Part shown: positions 48,056 to 57,721 of the stretch, piece after piece
Numbering within the stretch: position 1 is the first letter of the stretch
Layout of the letters: the number at the start of each line of letters is the position of its first letter
Assembly (NCBI RefSeq): GCF_002001045.1
Contig: NZ_MUNR01000014.1
Span: 558,001-622,000 of the forward strand
Reading direction: 5' to 3'
Source: Rhodanobacter sp. C01
GTDB taxonomy: Bacteria; Pseudomonadota; Gammaproteobacteria; Xanthomonadales; Rhodanobacteraceae
Length of the DNA stretch: 64,000 bases
The notes under the pieces: model-generated
Databases searched by the model: none
Seen by the model: only the letters and a program-made list of their open reading frames with translations
What the model was told of the DNA's origin: nothing
Position numbers and translations under genes: made by a program

Positions 48056-48415
48056 TCAGCCAGCTACCCACACACCGACGCGCCAGTGCCAGCCATCGCG
48101 ACGCTGTTCCCAGTGCGGGTGCACATAGTGATAGCCAGGGCGCGCATGCTCCCAGTGGCCGCGTTCTGCCACATAGCGGTGGCCGTCCCAGCGCCAGTAA
48201 CCGCGCGCCCAGATGAAACCGGGGCGTGCCACGACGTTTTCCTCGAACATCGGCGGCGGCGGCTGTGGCGCCACCACTTCGACATAAGCGGGGCCGGGTG
48301 CATAGACCGGGGCGGGGCGTGCATAGACCACCGGGCGTGCCGGCTCCACCACGCAGCCAGCGGCGAGGGCGGTCACGGCAACAAGAGAAGCCAGGGCAAC
48401 AAGGCGAATGGACAT
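48056..48415 (-). CDS. YXWGXW repeat lipoprotein (copy 2)
   Basis: A 119-residue lipoprotein: lipobox LAAGC, a Pro/Ala/Tyr-rich stretch (YARPAPVYAPGPAYV), then repeats FIWARGYWRWDGHRYV, RGHWEHARPGYHYV and HWEQRRDGWHWRVGVWV. Paralogous to the genes on either side. ATG 48415 is chosen over TTG 48421 for the signal peptide. Role unknown. Confidence 0.8.
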   Translation of the reverse strand: MSIRLVALASLVAVTALAAGCVVEPARPVVYARPAPVYAPGPAYVEVVAPQPPPPMFEENVVARPGFIWARGYWRWDGHRYVAERGHWEHARPGYHYVHPHWEQRRDGWHWRVGVWVAG

Positions 48416-48543
48416 GGTCAACGGTCTTCCTGATCAAGGTTGAGGATGGTACGCGGCGTTGCGCAACGTTGCATTGCGTTGCGTAGTGTCACGGGGCGGA
48501 AGCCATCACGACAGCTGTCCGCCCTTCGCAGGTTGTTGCGTGT

Positions 48544-48867
48544 TCAGCGGCCCCAGTAACCCTGGTGGAAGCGCCAACCATCACGGCCGCGCACCCAATA
48601 GGCCGGGCGATAGTGATAGCCCGGGCGGGCACGTACCCAATAGCCCCCGGCCCAGACATGGCGACGGCCATCCCAGCGCCAGTAGCCCGGTGCCCAGACG
48701 TAACCTGCACGCGGTGGCGGCACGCGCTCGTAGCGTGGCGCAGGCGGTGCGATGCCGATGCCGACGCCAACCGAAACCTGTGCGACGGCCGGCGGTGTAT
48801 ACAGCGCACCAGCGCTGGTCAGGCCGAGTCCGGCGAGTAAGGCCAATTTCAGGGGCAGGCTGTTCAT
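48544..48867 (-). CDS. YXWGXW repeat exported protein (copy 3)
   Basis: A 107-residue exported protein. Unlike its two neighbours it has a non-lipoprotein signal peptide (MNSLPLKLALLAGLGLTSAG...) and more regular repeats: YVWAPGYWRWDGRRHVW, GGYWVRARPGYHYRPAYWV and RDGWRFHQGYWGR. GGAGG lies upstream of ATG 48867. Small periplasmic or surface protein of unknown role. The 261 bases up to the TetR gene contain no other gene. Confidence 0.8.
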   Translation of the reverse strand: MNSLPLKLALLAGLGLTSAGALYTPPAVAQVSVGVGIGIAPPAPRYERVPPPRAGYVWAPGYWRWDGRRHVWAGGYWVRARPGYHYRPAYWVRGRDGWRFHQGYWGR

Positions 48868-49101
48868 GGTCGATCTCCTCCGTATACCGCATCGTGCGGC
48901 TGTGGTGACGATAACGGCGTTGAACGGGGGGTGTTGACCATCGGCGCCATGCCCGTTCAGCTTTCGGCTGGGATGACGCCACCGGGAGGTTTTCGCATTT
49001 TCCTTGCGCCCACAGGGCATTACCTTGCGCGGACCCGTGCGGATGCTTCATCGAGCCGAATGGATCGAGATCGGGCCGGATGGCCCGACTTGATGAAATG
49101 T

Positions 49102-49120
49102 ACGAACGATCGTGCTATTT
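49102..49120 (+). promoter_or_regulatory. Probable TetR promoter/operator
   Basis: The palindrome ACGATCGT (49106-49113) inside TACGAACGATCGTGC runs into an AT-rich CTATTTTATG just before the tetR ATG at 49129. Such ACGA/TCGT half-sites are common TetR-family operators, so autoregulation is likely (inference). Confidence 0.45.
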
Positions 49121-49128
49121 TATGTCGC

Positions 49129-49731
49129 ATGACTACAGCAACCCACTCCGGCAAGCGCGCCACCACCCGCGACCTGATCCTCGATCACGCCTATACCCTG
49201 GCCCGCAAGGACGGGCTCGAAGGCCTGTCCATTGGCACGCTGGCGGCTGACGTGGACATGTCCAAGAGCGGTGTGTTCGCCCATTTCGGCTCCCGCGAGG
49301 ACCTGCAATTGGCGGTGCTCGATGCCGGTGCCGAGCGATTCGCGACCAAGGTACTGCTGCCTGCACTGAAACAGCCGCGTGGCCTGCCGCGCCTGCGCGC
49401 CATCGTCGCCCACTGGGCCGAATGGGCCCGCGAACACCAGAGCGGGTGCGTGCTGCTGTCCGCGACCAGCGAATATGATGGACGAAATGGTGCACTGCAC
49501 GATAAGGTGGTCGCGCAGCAGGCCGAATGGCGCAACGGATTGCAGAAAGCCATCGCACAGGCTGTGACGGAAGGGCACCTGCGCAGCGACACCGATACCG
49601 CCCAGCTCGCGTTCGAGATCTATGCATTGATGCTCGGCCTGCACCATGACGCCGGGTTGTTCGGGTTCGACGAGGCCGGCCAACGCGCCGCGCAGGCCTT
49701 CGAGCGTCTCTGGCGCAGCTGGCAAGTCTGA
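49129..49731 (+). CDS. TetR-family transcriptional regulator
   Basis: A 200-residue repressor: N-terminal TetR helix-turn-helix (about 12-58: TRDLILDHAYTLARKDG and VDMSKSGVFAHFGSREDL) and a C-terminal ligand domain with ARSWAEW-like helices (HWAEWAREHQSGCVLLSATSE). The frame is open upstream, but ATG 49129 gives the standard start. The alpha/beta hydrolase begins 12 bases downstream and is the probable target together with itself. Confidence 0.88.
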   Translation: MTTATHSGKRATTRDLILDHAYTLARKDGLEGLSIGTLAADVDMSKSGVFAHFGSREDLQLAVLDAGAERFATKVLLPALKQPRGLPRLRAIVAHWAEWAREHQSGCVLLSATSEYDGRNGALHDKVVAQQAEWRNGLQKAIAQAVTEGHLRSDTDTAQLAFEIYALMLGLHHDAGLFGFDEAGQRAAQAFERLWRSWQV

Positions 49732-49742
49732 GGAATGCACCC

Positions 49743-50675
49743 ATGTCCTCCAAATCCTCCACCGTGATGAGCCGCCCCAGTCTCGCCGCCCGCTTCAAGC
49801 TGGGTACTGTGCGTGCCGGCTTTGCGTTTGGCAGTCGGCTGGCGCCGCAGCGTACGGTGAACCGCGCTGCCCGTCTGTTTGCCACACCGTTCGCCAGCAG
49901 CCGTACCCGCGCGCAGGCGGCGCAGGGCGACGACGAGATGCAGCGCGGCCAGCTTCAGGTCAACGGCGAGACCATCGCCACCTATGTCTGGGGCGATCCG
50001 GTACTGCAGCCTTATGCACTGCTGGCCCATGGCTGGTCCAGCTTCGGCCTGCGCTTCCTGCCGTGGGTGGCCAAGCTGCGCGCGCTCGGCTATGCCGTGG
50101 TCACCTTCGACCAGCCCGGTCATGGCTACAGCAGCGGCAAGTTGTGCACCCTGCCGGAATTCACCGATACCGTGCATGCCATCGGCCAGTACTACGGCGA
50201 AGCCGCGCTGGCGATCGGTCACTCGCTGGGCGGCACCGCCGTGACTCTCGCGCAGGACGAGGCGTGGCACGCACGCAAGCTGATCCTGGTGGCGCCACCG
50301 GTCGACATGGCGGCAGCGGCGGGGCGTTTCTTCCGTTTCGTGCATCTGGGCGAAAACCTGCGCGAGGCCTTCTTTGCCTGGTTGCTGGGTCGCACCGGGG
50401 TCAGCGTGGAGCAGTTGCAGGTGGATCGTCATCTGCCCGCGCTGGGTTCGCCCGGCCTGATCGTGCACGATCTCGACGATGATGACGTGCCATGGGGTGA
50501 GGGCGAGCGCTATGCCCAATACTGGCCCGGCGCGCGGTTGTTCACCACGCAGGGACTCGGCCATCGGCGCGTGCTCGATGCGCCGGAGGTGATTGATGCG
50601 GCGGTTGCCTTCATTCGCGGCGAACAGGTTGGTACGCGCGTGATCGGCAGCCCGAATCTGTCGCTCTGCGTCTAG
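49743..50675 (+). CDS. Alpha/beta hydrolase
   Basis: A 310-residue hydrolase with nucleophile elbow GHSLGG, oxyanion segment AHGWSSFGLRF, DQPGHGYSSG, an acid loop near HDLDDDDVPW and the catalytic His in GLGHRRVL. The first about 65 residues are basic and variable. Substrate unknown: an ester, lactone or acyl-thioester is possible. Co-transcribed with the TetR gene. Confidence 0.87.
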   Translation: MSSKSSTVMSRPSLAARFKLGTVRAGFAFGSRLAPQRTVNRAARLFATPFASSRTRAQAAQGDDEMQRGQLQVNGETIATYVWGDPVLQPYALLAHGWSSFGLRFLPWVAKLRALGYAVVTFDQPGHGYSSGKLCTLPEFTDTVHAIGQYYGEAALAIGHSLGGTAVTLAQDEAWHARKLILVAPPVDMAAAAGRFFRFVHLGENLREAFFAWLLGRTGVSVEQLQVDRHLPALGSPGLIVHDLDDDDVPWGEGERYAQYWPGARLFTTQGLGHRRVLDAPEVIDAAVAFIRGEQVGTRVIGSPNLSLCV

Positions 50676-50766
50676 CCGCCGTACGCAGGGGTACGCACCC
50701 GACGCCGCGTGCTTGACCACGATCCACTAGAATCGTGCAGTTCAAGCACACGATGTCGGAGTTGCC

Positions 50767-53700
50767 ATGAGTTCCCCCGCCAAGCACGTCCCCGCCGGCG
50801 CCATGCAGGCCGAAGCCACGCCGCTGCGCTTTGTCACCGCCGCCAGCCTGTTCGATGGCCACGACGCGGCGATCAACATCATGCGCCGCATCATCCAGTC
50901 GCAGGGCGCGGAGGTGATCCACCTCGGCCACAACCGTTCGGTGGAAGACGTCGTGCGTGCCGCGCTGCAGGAGGACGCCGACGCGATCGCGCTGTCGTCC
51001 TACCAGGGTGGCCACGTCGAGTACTTCAAGTACATGGTCGACATGCTGCGTGAGCGCGGCGCCGGCCACATCCGCGTGTTCGGCGGCGGCGGCGGCACCA
51101 TCACGCCGGAAGAGATCAAGGAGCTGCAGGCCTACGGCGTCGAGCGCATCTATCACCCGAACGACGGCATGAAGCTCGGCCTCACCGAGATGATCGAGGA
51201 CGTGATGCATCGTGCCGGCTCGGCCGCGACGAAACGTGCCGAGTCCGAACATGCCGGATCAAATCCGAGCACCGTGCCCAAGGTCGACATCGACGACGAG
51301 ATCTCGATCGGCCACATGCTCTCGGCGATCGAGGAAGGCAAGCTCAGCGACGCCGAACTCGAACACCAGCGCAAGCAGTGGAAGCTGGCCGGCAAGCACA
51401 CGCCCGTGCTTGGCCTCACCGGCACCGGCGGCGCCGGCAAGTCGTCGGTGGTGGACGAGTTGCTGCTGCGCTTCCTGCACGCGTTCCCGCAGATGCGCAT
51501 CGCCGTGCTCGCGGTCGATCCCACCCGCCGCCGCTCCGGTGGCGCGCTGCTCGGCGATCGCATCCGCATGAATTCACTGCGCAGCCATCGCGTCTACATG
51601 CGCTCGATGGCCACGCGTCGCCAGCACGCCGCCACCAGCATCGTGCTGCACGACTGCATCGATTTCCTGAAGAGCCAGCCGTACGACCTGGTGATCGTCG
51701 AGACCGCCGGCATCGGCCAGAGCGATTCGGAAATCGTCGACCTGGTCGACTTCCCGGTCTACGTGATGACCAGCGAATACGGCGCCGCCAGCCAGCTCGA
51801 GAAGATCGACATGATCGACTTCGCCGAACTCGTGGTGCTCAACAAGTTCGACAAGCGCGGCGCCGAAGACGCGTTGCGCGACGTGCGCAAGCAGTGGAAG
51901 CGCAACCGCACCGCCTTCACCCTGAAAGACGAAGACGTGCCGGTGTATCCCACCATCGCCAGCCAGTTCAACGATCCGGGCGTCACCTGGATGTTCTCGA
52001 ACCTGTGCCGCCTGATGCGCGACAAGCTCAAGCTGCCTGAGGAGAAATGGTCGCCGCAACTCGACACCACGCTGAAGTCGCCGCGCGCCACCGTGCTGAT
52101 CCCGGGCAGCCGCGTGCGCTACCTCGCCGAGATCGCCGAGCAGGGCCGCAGCATCAACAACAGCATCGAGCACCAGGCTGTCTATGCAAGCAAGGCGCAG
52201 CACTATTACGAAGCGCTGAAGGAACTGGGCGACGACAAGTTGCCTCGTCCGCTTGAGCTGTATCGCAACGCCGATCTGCTCGATCACATCGGCATCGACG
52301 CGCCGCACCCGGACCGCAGCCTGCTCACCCTGCGCCAGCGCTATAACGCCGCCCTCAAGGAACTCAGCCACGAAGCCATCCACCAGCTGCGCGAGTGGCC
52401 GGCGCTGTACAAGTCGGTCACCGCCGACGTCAACGAATACAAGGTGCGCGACAAGGTCATCCGCGTCGAGAACTACCGCGACTCGCTCAGCCACCAGAAG
52501 ATCCCGAAGGTGGCACCGCCGAAGTCGAAGGACTGGGGCGAGCTGCTCAGCTTCCTCGGTCGCGAGAACCTGCCGGGCCATTACCCGTACACCGGCGGCG
52601 TGTATCCGTACCGCCGCAGCGGTGAGGATCCCACCCGCATGTTCGCCGGCGAGGGCACGCCCGAGCGCACCAACCGCCGCTTCCATTACCTCAGTCAGGG
52701 CGGTGCCGCCACGCGCCTGTCCACCGCGTTCGACTCGGTCACGCTGTATGGCGAAGACCCCGCGCCGCGCCCGGACATCTTCGGCAAGATCGGCAACTCC
52801 GGCGTCAACATCGCCACCCTGGACGACATGAAGAAGCTGTACTCCGGCTTCGACCTCAGCGCGCCCAGCACCTCCGTCTCCATGACCATCAACGGCCCCG
52901 CGCCGATGATCCTGGCGATGTTCATGAACACCGCGATCGACCAGAACGTCGAAAAGTACCTGCGCGCCGACGACGCTCGCTGGGCCGCCGCCGAGAAGCA
53001 CATCGCCGAGCTGTACAAGCACGTGTCGCGCCCGCAGTACCACGGCGAGCTGCCCAAGGGTAACAACGGGCTGGGCCTCGGCCTGCTCGGCGTCTCCGGC
53101 GACGAGCTGGTGGATGCGGAAACCTACGCGCACATCAAGACGGAAACCCTGCAGGCGGTGCGTGGCACCGTGCAGGCCGACATCTTCAAGGAAGACCAGG
53201 CGCAGAACACCTGCATCTTCAGCACCGAATTCGCGCTGCGCATGATGGGCGACATCCAGCAGTACTTCGTCGACCACAAGGTGCGCAACTTCTACTCGGT
53301 GTCGATCTCCGGTTATCACATCGCCGAAGCGGGCGCCAACCCGATCAGCCAGCTCGCCTTCACGCTGAGCAACGGCTTCACCATCGTCGAGTACTACCTC
53401 GCGCGCGGCATGAGCGTGGACGACTTCGCGCCAAACTTGAGCTTCTTCTTCTCCAACGGCATGGACCCGGAGTACACCGTCATCGGCCGCGTCGCCCGCC
53501 GCATCTGGGCGCGTGCCATGCGCGAGCGCTACGGCGCCAGTGCACGCAGCCAGATGATGAAGTACCACATCCAGACCTCCGGCCGTTCGCTGCACGCGCA
53601 GGAAATCCAGTTCAACGACATCCGCACCACGCTGCAGGCGATGTACGCGCTGTTCGACAACTGCAACAGCCTGCACACCAACGCCTACGACGAAGCGATC

Positions 53701-54264
53701 ACCACGCCCACCGAAGAAAGCGTGCGCCGCGCGGTGGCGATCCAGATGATCATCAACAAGGAACTCGGCCTCAATTTCAACGAGAACCCGTGGCAGGGCA
53801 GCTACGTCGTCGACGTGCTCACCGACCTGGTGGAAGAAGCCGTGTACAAGGAGTTCGAGGCGATCAGCGAGCGCGGTGGCGTGCTCGGCGCGATGGACAC
53901 CATGTACCAGCGCGGCAAGATCCAGGAAGAGTCGATGTACTACGAGCACAAGAAGCACGACGGCTCGCTGCCGCTGATCGGCGTCAACACCTTCCTGCCG
54001 AAGGACCACGGCGGCGAGATCGCCACCGAGATCGAGCTGATCCGCTCCACCGAAGAAGAGAAAGGCCAGCAGATCGCCAACGTGAAGCGCTACGGCGAGG
54101 CGCGCAATGCGCTGGCCTCAGACAGCCTCAAGGTGCTGCAGGCGACGGCGCGCGATCGGCGCAACGTGTTCGAGCAGCTGATCGAGGCGGTCAAGTACAA
54201 CTCGCTGGGACAGATCAGTCATGCGCTGTATGACGTGGGTGGGGAATACCGCCGCAATATGTGA
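50767..54264 (+). CDS. icmF: Fused isobutyryl-CoA mutase IcmF
   Basis: Adenosylcobalamin mutase fused to its G-protein chaperone (1165 residues); interconverts isobutyryl- and n-butyryl-CoA. Domains in order: B12-binding (about 20-150, [10 protein letters not shown], with the cobalt-ligand His), MeaB-like GTPase (about 205-430, Walker [11 protein letters not shown], base motif NKFD), a linker, and the mutase barrel (about 560-1165). At the two substrate positions that separate ICM from methylmalonyl-CoA mutase it has Tyr613 (GVYPYRR; Phe in typical IcmF) and Gln813 (AQNTCIF; Arg in MCM). A damaged copy of its 3' end lies at 60979-61472. Confidence 0.93.
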   Translation: MSSPAKHVPAGAMQAEATPLRFVTAASLFDGHDAAINIMRRIIQSQGAEVIHLGHNRSVEDVVRAALQEDADAIALSSYQGGHVEYFKYMVDMLRERGAGHIRVFGGGGGTITPEEIKELQAYGVERIYHPNDGMKLGLTEMIEDVMHRAGSAATKRAESEHAGSNPSTVPKVDIDDEISIGHMLSAIEEGKLSDAELEHQRKQWKLAGKHTPVLGLTGTGGAGKSSVVDELLLRFLHAFPQMRIAVLAVDPTRRRSGGALLGDRIRMNSLRSHRVYMRSMATRRQHAATSIVLHDCIDFLKSQPYDLVIVETAGIGQSDSEIVDLVDFPVYVMTSEYGAASQLEKIDMIDFAELVVLNKFDKRGAEDALRDVRKQWKRNRTAFTLKDEDVPVYPTIASQFNDPGVTWMFSNLCRLMRDKLKLPEEKWSPQLDTTLKSPRATVLIPGSRVRYLAEIAEQGRSINNSIEHQAVYASKAQHYYEALKELGDDKLPRPLELYRNADLLDHIGIDAPHPDRSLLTLRQRYNAALKELSHEAIHQLREWPALYKSVTADVNEYKVRDKVIRVENYRDSLSHQKIPKVAPPKSKDWGELLSFLGRENLPGHYPYTGGVYPYRRSGEDPTRMFAGEGTPERTNRRFHYLSQGGAATRLSTAFDSVTLYGEDPAPRPDIFGKIGNSGVNIATLDDMKKLYSGFDLSAPSTSVSMTINGPAPMILAMFMNTAIDQNVEKYLRADDARWAAAEKHIAELYKHVSRPQYHGELPKGNNGLGLGLLGVSGDELVDAETYAHIKTETLQAVRGTVQADIFKEDQAQNTCIFSTEFALRMMGDIQQYFVDHKVRNFYSVSISGYHIAEAGANPISQLAFTLSNGFTIVEYYLARGMSVDDFAPNLSFFFSNGMDPEYTVIGRVARRIWARAMRERYGASARSQMMKYHIQTSGRSLHAQEIQFNDIRTTLQAMYALFDNCNSLHTNAYDEAITTPTEESVRRAVAIQMIINKELGLNFNENPWQGSYVVDVLTDLVEEAVYKEFEAISERGGVLGAMDTMYQRGKIQEESMYYEHKKHDGSLPLIGVNTFLPKDHGGEIATEIELIRSTEEEKGQQIANVKRYGEARNALASDSLKVLQATARDRRNVFEQLIEAVKYNSLGQISHALYDVGGEYRRNM

Positions 54265-54274
54265 CGCCGCATAA

Positions 54275-54306
54275 CTCCCTCTTCCCTGGCATCGCCGGGG
54301 AGAGGG
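54275..54306 (+). terminator. Hairpin just after icmF
   Basis: CTCCCTCTTCCCTGGC (54275-54290) pairs imperfectly with GCCGGGGAGAGGG (54294-54306), 11 bases after the stop. No U-run. Related in sequence to the hairpin at 37087-37110. The damaged icmF copy downstream lacks this sequence after its stop. Confidence 0.5.
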
Positions 54307-54387
54307 TCAGCGAGAGGGGTGCTCGTTGCCATGGCGTAGCAACAAGAAGTGCGCCCCAAGCCCCGTACAGACAAAACAGGCTGTCTC

Positions 54388-54942
54388 TTACTGCCCGTTG
54401 GTCCCGCTTATGCCACCGGGACCCACAAATATGCCGCCGACAGTGGCGCCTATGCCGCCAGGACCCGCCGAATAATTGACGCCCCCTTGTTGCGCTGGCG
54501 GCGCGGCGCAAATATTTTTGCCCATCGGCGAAAGGCAAGGATCGGGTTTGCGATCAGCCCATGCATTGGATGTGGCATCGTTTTCAGCCATTTCTCTTGC
54601 TGTCATCTTTCCCATGGCCGTGCTTCTTGCAGCGGTGAGGGTGTTGAGTTTCTCCGTCCATATACGGGCCTTTGCCTTGTCGCGAGAAGCCCTGATTTCC
54701 TCACCTTCAGGAATCATCTGCGCTATCTGAAGATCGTATGGGATAACTTCCGGCGATAGCAGGCCACGGCGAACCGCCTCGCGATCCATTTCAACGATCC
54801 TGGCCCATCCAGCACTCGCCGAAAGCGGCGCATTCGACTCTGCACTCGTCACGCTCCGGTTCTGCAGGGGAATCATCTGACATCCAGCCAGGACGGCTGC
54901 GATGAAAAGCGCCGAGATACATTTTCCTGTTGTCGTCTTCAT
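54388..54942 (-). CDS. Lipoprotein of unknown function in the effector island
   Basis: A 184-residue lipoprotein: lipobox VLAGC, then a helical region (SAGWARIVEMDREAVRRG...EEIRASRDKAKARIW), a cysteine pair (PDPCLSPMGKNICAAPP) and a glycine-rich tail (AGPGGIGATVGGIFVGP). AGGAAGGA precedes ATG 54942. It lies downstream of effector A on the same strand. Many immunity proteins of the Xanthomonadales T4SS are lipoproteins, so it could be one, but nothing in the sequence proves this. Confidence 0.7.
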   Translation of the reverse strand: MKTTTGKCISALFIAAVLAGCQMIPLQNRSVTSAESNAPLSASAGWARIVEMDREAVRRGLLSPEVIPYDLQIAQMIPEGEEIRASRDKAKARIWTEKLNTLTAARSTAMGKMTAREMAENDATSNAWADRKPDPCLSPMGKNICAAPPAQQGGVNYSAGPGGIGATVGGIFVGPGGISGTNGQ

Positions 54943-55116
54943 ATTTCCTTCCTTGGCAATGACGCCGATTGCTTGATGCGGTGGATGGATTCAATCAGCG
55001 GAGCGGCCGTGGCCATTGCGCCGTCGATTCAATAGCGGGCAGCGACATCAAACATATTTCGCGTCTGCCAAGCTTGAATGAGTGCGTTTTCAAGAATGAA
55101 AACGGGATCAAGAATG

Positions 55117-56457
55117 TCAGCGTTGCATCACCGTCTGATCCAGCTGCGGATTTTGCATCTGTTGCATGGATGGTGTGGTCTGTGCCGGTGCGGGCTGCTG
55201 AATATCGTGTTGCCAGTGAACGCTGCTTTGTGCGACAGGCGTACCGATCGACTGGGCCACGTTGACGTCGGTATAGCGCTTGAACAGGGAGTTGACGTCG
55301 CCCTGTACCGCATACGCGTGAGTAGCATCATCGCTCAGCACGACATGGTCGACCCGGTTCATGCCGTTGCCGTGAGCGGCGACGGCCAGAGCTGCAGCGA
55401 GGTTGTCGCTGCGCTGATCGGGTGCGCGTCCCTGTTGCGCATCCAGGCGATGCACGGCGTCGAGTGCCTGCAGGTACATTCCATTGCCGGGGTGCGTGGT
55501 GTCGGCGAGATTCGGCGGGAGCTGCACTTGTGCGGTTTCGCGTAGCTTCGTGTCGATGGCCTTGTGCGTTGCAGGACCAGCAATGCCATCGTCATGCAGA
55601 TGATTCGCGCGTTGGAAGGTGCGTACGGCGTCGTGTGTCATCGGGCCGAAGTTGTGACCGTGATTGGTCAGACTCTCACCGTGGGGGCCTTTGTATCCCA
55701 ACTGGTCGAGTTTGCTTTGGAGTTCGGCGACGCCGGCACCATGGTCGCCCTTGCGCATGGTCTCGCCGGGCTTGGGCTCAACACCTGCTGCGTGATGCGA
55801 CTTGCCATGCTCGTTCGCGCCCATGCTGGCGAGTTGATTCAGGTCGATCGTTCCGTCTTTGACGCCTTTTACCAATTTCGGGGTGATCGTGCCTTTCCAA
55901 AGATCCGACTGAATCACACGTTCGCTGGCGCCATTCGGACCACCATTGATGATGGCACCCGCATGTTTGGCATCTTCGCGGTATTTCTCGGGAACCTTAT
56001 CTTTCCAGTAGGCGATGGCGAGTTTTGCGGCCATTTCCGGTTCGGCTGCCTGATCGGGATTGTTAGCAAGGTCGACGCCAAACTTGTTGCCAAAAGTGGT
56101 GTAGTTGTCGCGGCCGGTGTATTGAAAATAGCCGCGGCCATGGAACTTGTAGCCATCACCAGGCGTGTTATTGCCTAGATCGGAGCGGCCTTCGTACAGC
56201 ACCTTGGCGACTTCTTTCGGATCGTGGCTGTCGACCGCAGCCTGAATTTCATCACGCGTGTAACGTACGGCTGCGCTCTTCACGGCACCAACGACGTTGT
56301 CCACGGAGGAATACCGCAGACCTTCGTGCATCGTGCTGAAGCCTCTGGTTTCGAGCGAGGCATTGCCCATGATGTTGGCGAGCTCAGCAGGTGATTCGAT
56401 GCCCGCTTCGACGCAGCGCTTGAACAGGAGGGCGGAGCTTTCGTTGAACTGTGGCAT
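55117..56457 (-). CDS. XVIPCD T4SS effector A: GH19-type peptidoglycan hydrolase
   Basis: Predicted antibacterial effector of the Xanthomonadales type IV secretion system. The 446 residues comprise a GH19 lysozyme/chitinase-like domain (about 1-215; Glu36 in ASLETRGF and Glu45 in HEGLRYS are candidate catalytic residues; GRGYFQYTGRDNY at 107-119), a PG_binding_1 domain (234-302, RKGDHGAGVAELQSKLDQLG) and a C-terminal XVIPCD with a Gln-rich end (about 320-446), the signal recognised by VirD4. The order equals that of X. citri effector XAC2609. AAAGGAG lies before ATG 56457. The upstream gene, 12 bases away, is the likely immunity gene. Confidence 0.88.
   Translation of the reverse strand: MPQFNESSALLFKRCVEAGIESPAELANIMGNASLETRGFSTMHEGLRYSSVDNVVGAVKSAAVRYTRDEIQAAVDSHDPKEVAKVLYEGRSDLGNNTPGDGYKFHGRGYFQYTGRDNYTTFGNKFGVDLANNPDQAAEPEMAAKLAIAYWKDKVPEKYREDAKHAGAIINGGPNGASERVIQSDLWKGTITPKLVKGVKDGTIDLNQLASMGANEHGKSHHAAGVEPKPGETMRKGDHGAGVAELQSKLDQLGYKGPHGESLTNHGHNFGPMTHDAVRTFQRANHLHDDGIAGPATHKAIDTKLRETAQVQLPPNLADTTHPGNGMYLQALDAVHRLDAQQGRAPDQRSDNLAAALAVAAHGNGMNRVDHVVLSDDATHAYAVQGDVNSLFKRYTDVNVAQSIGTPVAQSSVHWQHDIQQPAPAQTTPSMQQMQNPQLDQTVMQR
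55130..55510 (-). repeat. XVIPCD-coding repeat, copy in effector A
   Basis: This stretch closely matches 58530-58908 in effector B. It includes a 97-base block (55199-55295) identical to 58596-58692 and a second nearly unbroken identical block around 55398-55479. Identity this high at silent positions points to recent duplication or gene conversion. Confidence 0.85.
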
Positions 56458-56469
56458 GGTGAACTCCTT

Positions 56470-57087
56470 TTACTTGCTGGTCTTTCCGTGTTTCTCGAGA
56501 ATCTCGGCCATGGCGTCTGGATCAACGGACGACAGCGGTGTCCACGTGAAGTCCTTTGGATACGACGCACTGACGTTAGAGACGCTGCTGCCATCAGGAT
56601 TCGAGGCTGTCGCGCGCTGCAGATACCACGCGTTCTTTTGCTTCGACCACGCGAAGTAGAAGGTGCTGTCACCCTTATCCTTCTGGTTGATGTAGATAAT
56701 GCTGGCTGGTGTCACGGTGAGGTTGTCGTTCAACGACATGGCGGGGGCGTTACGTGCGACATCGTTGTACGTGCAATCCACCGCCTTCGTGCTGCGATCG
56801 GCTTCGCCGAGCTTGCCGTTCTTCTGGCGCAGAACCACCAGCTCGCAAGGATTGTTGTCGAAGTCGTAATCACTCTTTCCAATGACCAGGTGGCGAATGA
56901 CGATCACCGCTCCCTGAGTGCCGTCGTTGTAGAGGTCGGCAGGCTTATAGGCAAGCAGGGTGTCGGTCGGCCTGACAAGGGCGCGCACGTCGCTGGGTAC
57001 AGTGGTTGGGGAGGTGCCGGCTGGTGCGGCGACGCATGTGATCACGCCTGCACCCAACGCCATGGTCGTCAAGAAACGGACTTTCAT
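56470..57087 (-). CDS. Predicted periplasmic immunity protein A (XAC2610-like)
   Basis: A 205-residue exported protein: signal peptide (MKVRFLTTMALGAGVITCVAA), then a beta-rich domain with LLAYKPADLYNDGTQGAVIVIRH and NPCELVVLRQKNGKL, the style of X. citri XAC2610, the immunity protein of GH19 effector XAC2609. It sits directly upstream of the GH19 effector with 12 bases between them, as expected of an effector-immunity pair. GAGG lies eight bases before ATG 57087. Likely blocks the effector in the periplasm; functional assignment is by homology style and context. Confidence 0.75.
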   Translation of the reverse strand: MKVRFLTTMALGAGVITCVAAPAGTSPTTVPSDVRALVRPTDTLLAYKPADLYNDGTQGAVIVIRHLVIGKSDYDFDNNPCELVVLRQKNGKLGEADRSTKAVDCTYNDVARNAPAMSLNDNLTVTPASIIYINQKDKGDSTFYFAWSKQKNAWYLQRATASNPDGSSVSNVSASYPKDFTWTPLSSVDPDAMAEILEKHGKTSK

Positions 57088-57197
57088 TAAGCATACCTCG
57101 TGGACTGTTTGCCGCTGCTGGTGCGAATCTGGTGCGATATCGTGGCGCGATGTGTGTCTTGCGAGATGATGCATCCACCCAATCTGGCGCTTTTCTA

Positions 57198-57705
57198 TCA
57201 GTTGCTGTCGTTCGGGCAGTCGTTGTCGAACGATCCGCGTTTCCCTTCGACGGTGGGATGAAGCACGACATACTTCTCAAAGGTTCTCGCGGTCCCTTTG
57301 CCGTTCCCCCCGGTACCAGGCCAGATCACTCCTTTGGCGGACCAAATAGTCGCTCTCTTCGGTTTCGTACGTGGGGCACACGGCGTACCCGGAATGTTCG
57401 TCACCGCCGCAGTAGCGTACAAACAGCTTGTTGCCGCGGATGCGGCCCTTGAGTGATCCGTCCGATCCCCTCAGTCGTGTGCCATTGCTCCAGTCGCCTG
57501 TGACGTCTGTATTTTTCTGCGTTAGTTTGATTTCAGCGTAATGACCGAAATGACAATTGTTGTGGTAAGTCCAATAGCCATCGAAGGCGTTCGATGCGGT
57601 GTCCTTTGCGTACGCCGAGCTGAGAAGCTGGCCGACGACCAGTGTGCCGAAAAGGAGGACACCGAGGGGCTGATGCAAACGGACACGAGCGGGGATGTGG
57701 AACAT
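57198..57705 (-). pseudogene. Frameshifted orphan immunity gene (paralogue of immunity B)
   Basis: Begins with a signal peptide (LGVLLFGTLVVGQLLSSAYA) and a domain parallel to the 60362-60871 product: GDWSNGTRLRGSDGSLKG versus GDWTDGTRLSGSDGSLKG, and RYCGGDEHSGYAVCP versus RYCGGDEHAGYAVCP. Frame 1 stops early at 57277. The missing end (TFEKYVVLHPTVEGKRG...NDSN) continues in another frame down to 57198. Removing one G from the run of six (plus-strand C at 57306-57311) restores one open frame. It has no matching effector directly downstream. Either a real broken gene, a phase-variable tract, or a sequencing error. Confidence 0.8.
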
Positions 57706-57721
57706 GCGGTTTCCATGAGAG

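Noticed and set aside
51574..54009. 811-codon open frame on the minus strand opposite icmF
   Set aside because: Antisense shadow of a GC-rich gene with strong codon bias; its translation is a His/Val/Ala-rich low-complexity string with no family signature, while the plus strand encodes an obvious IcmF.
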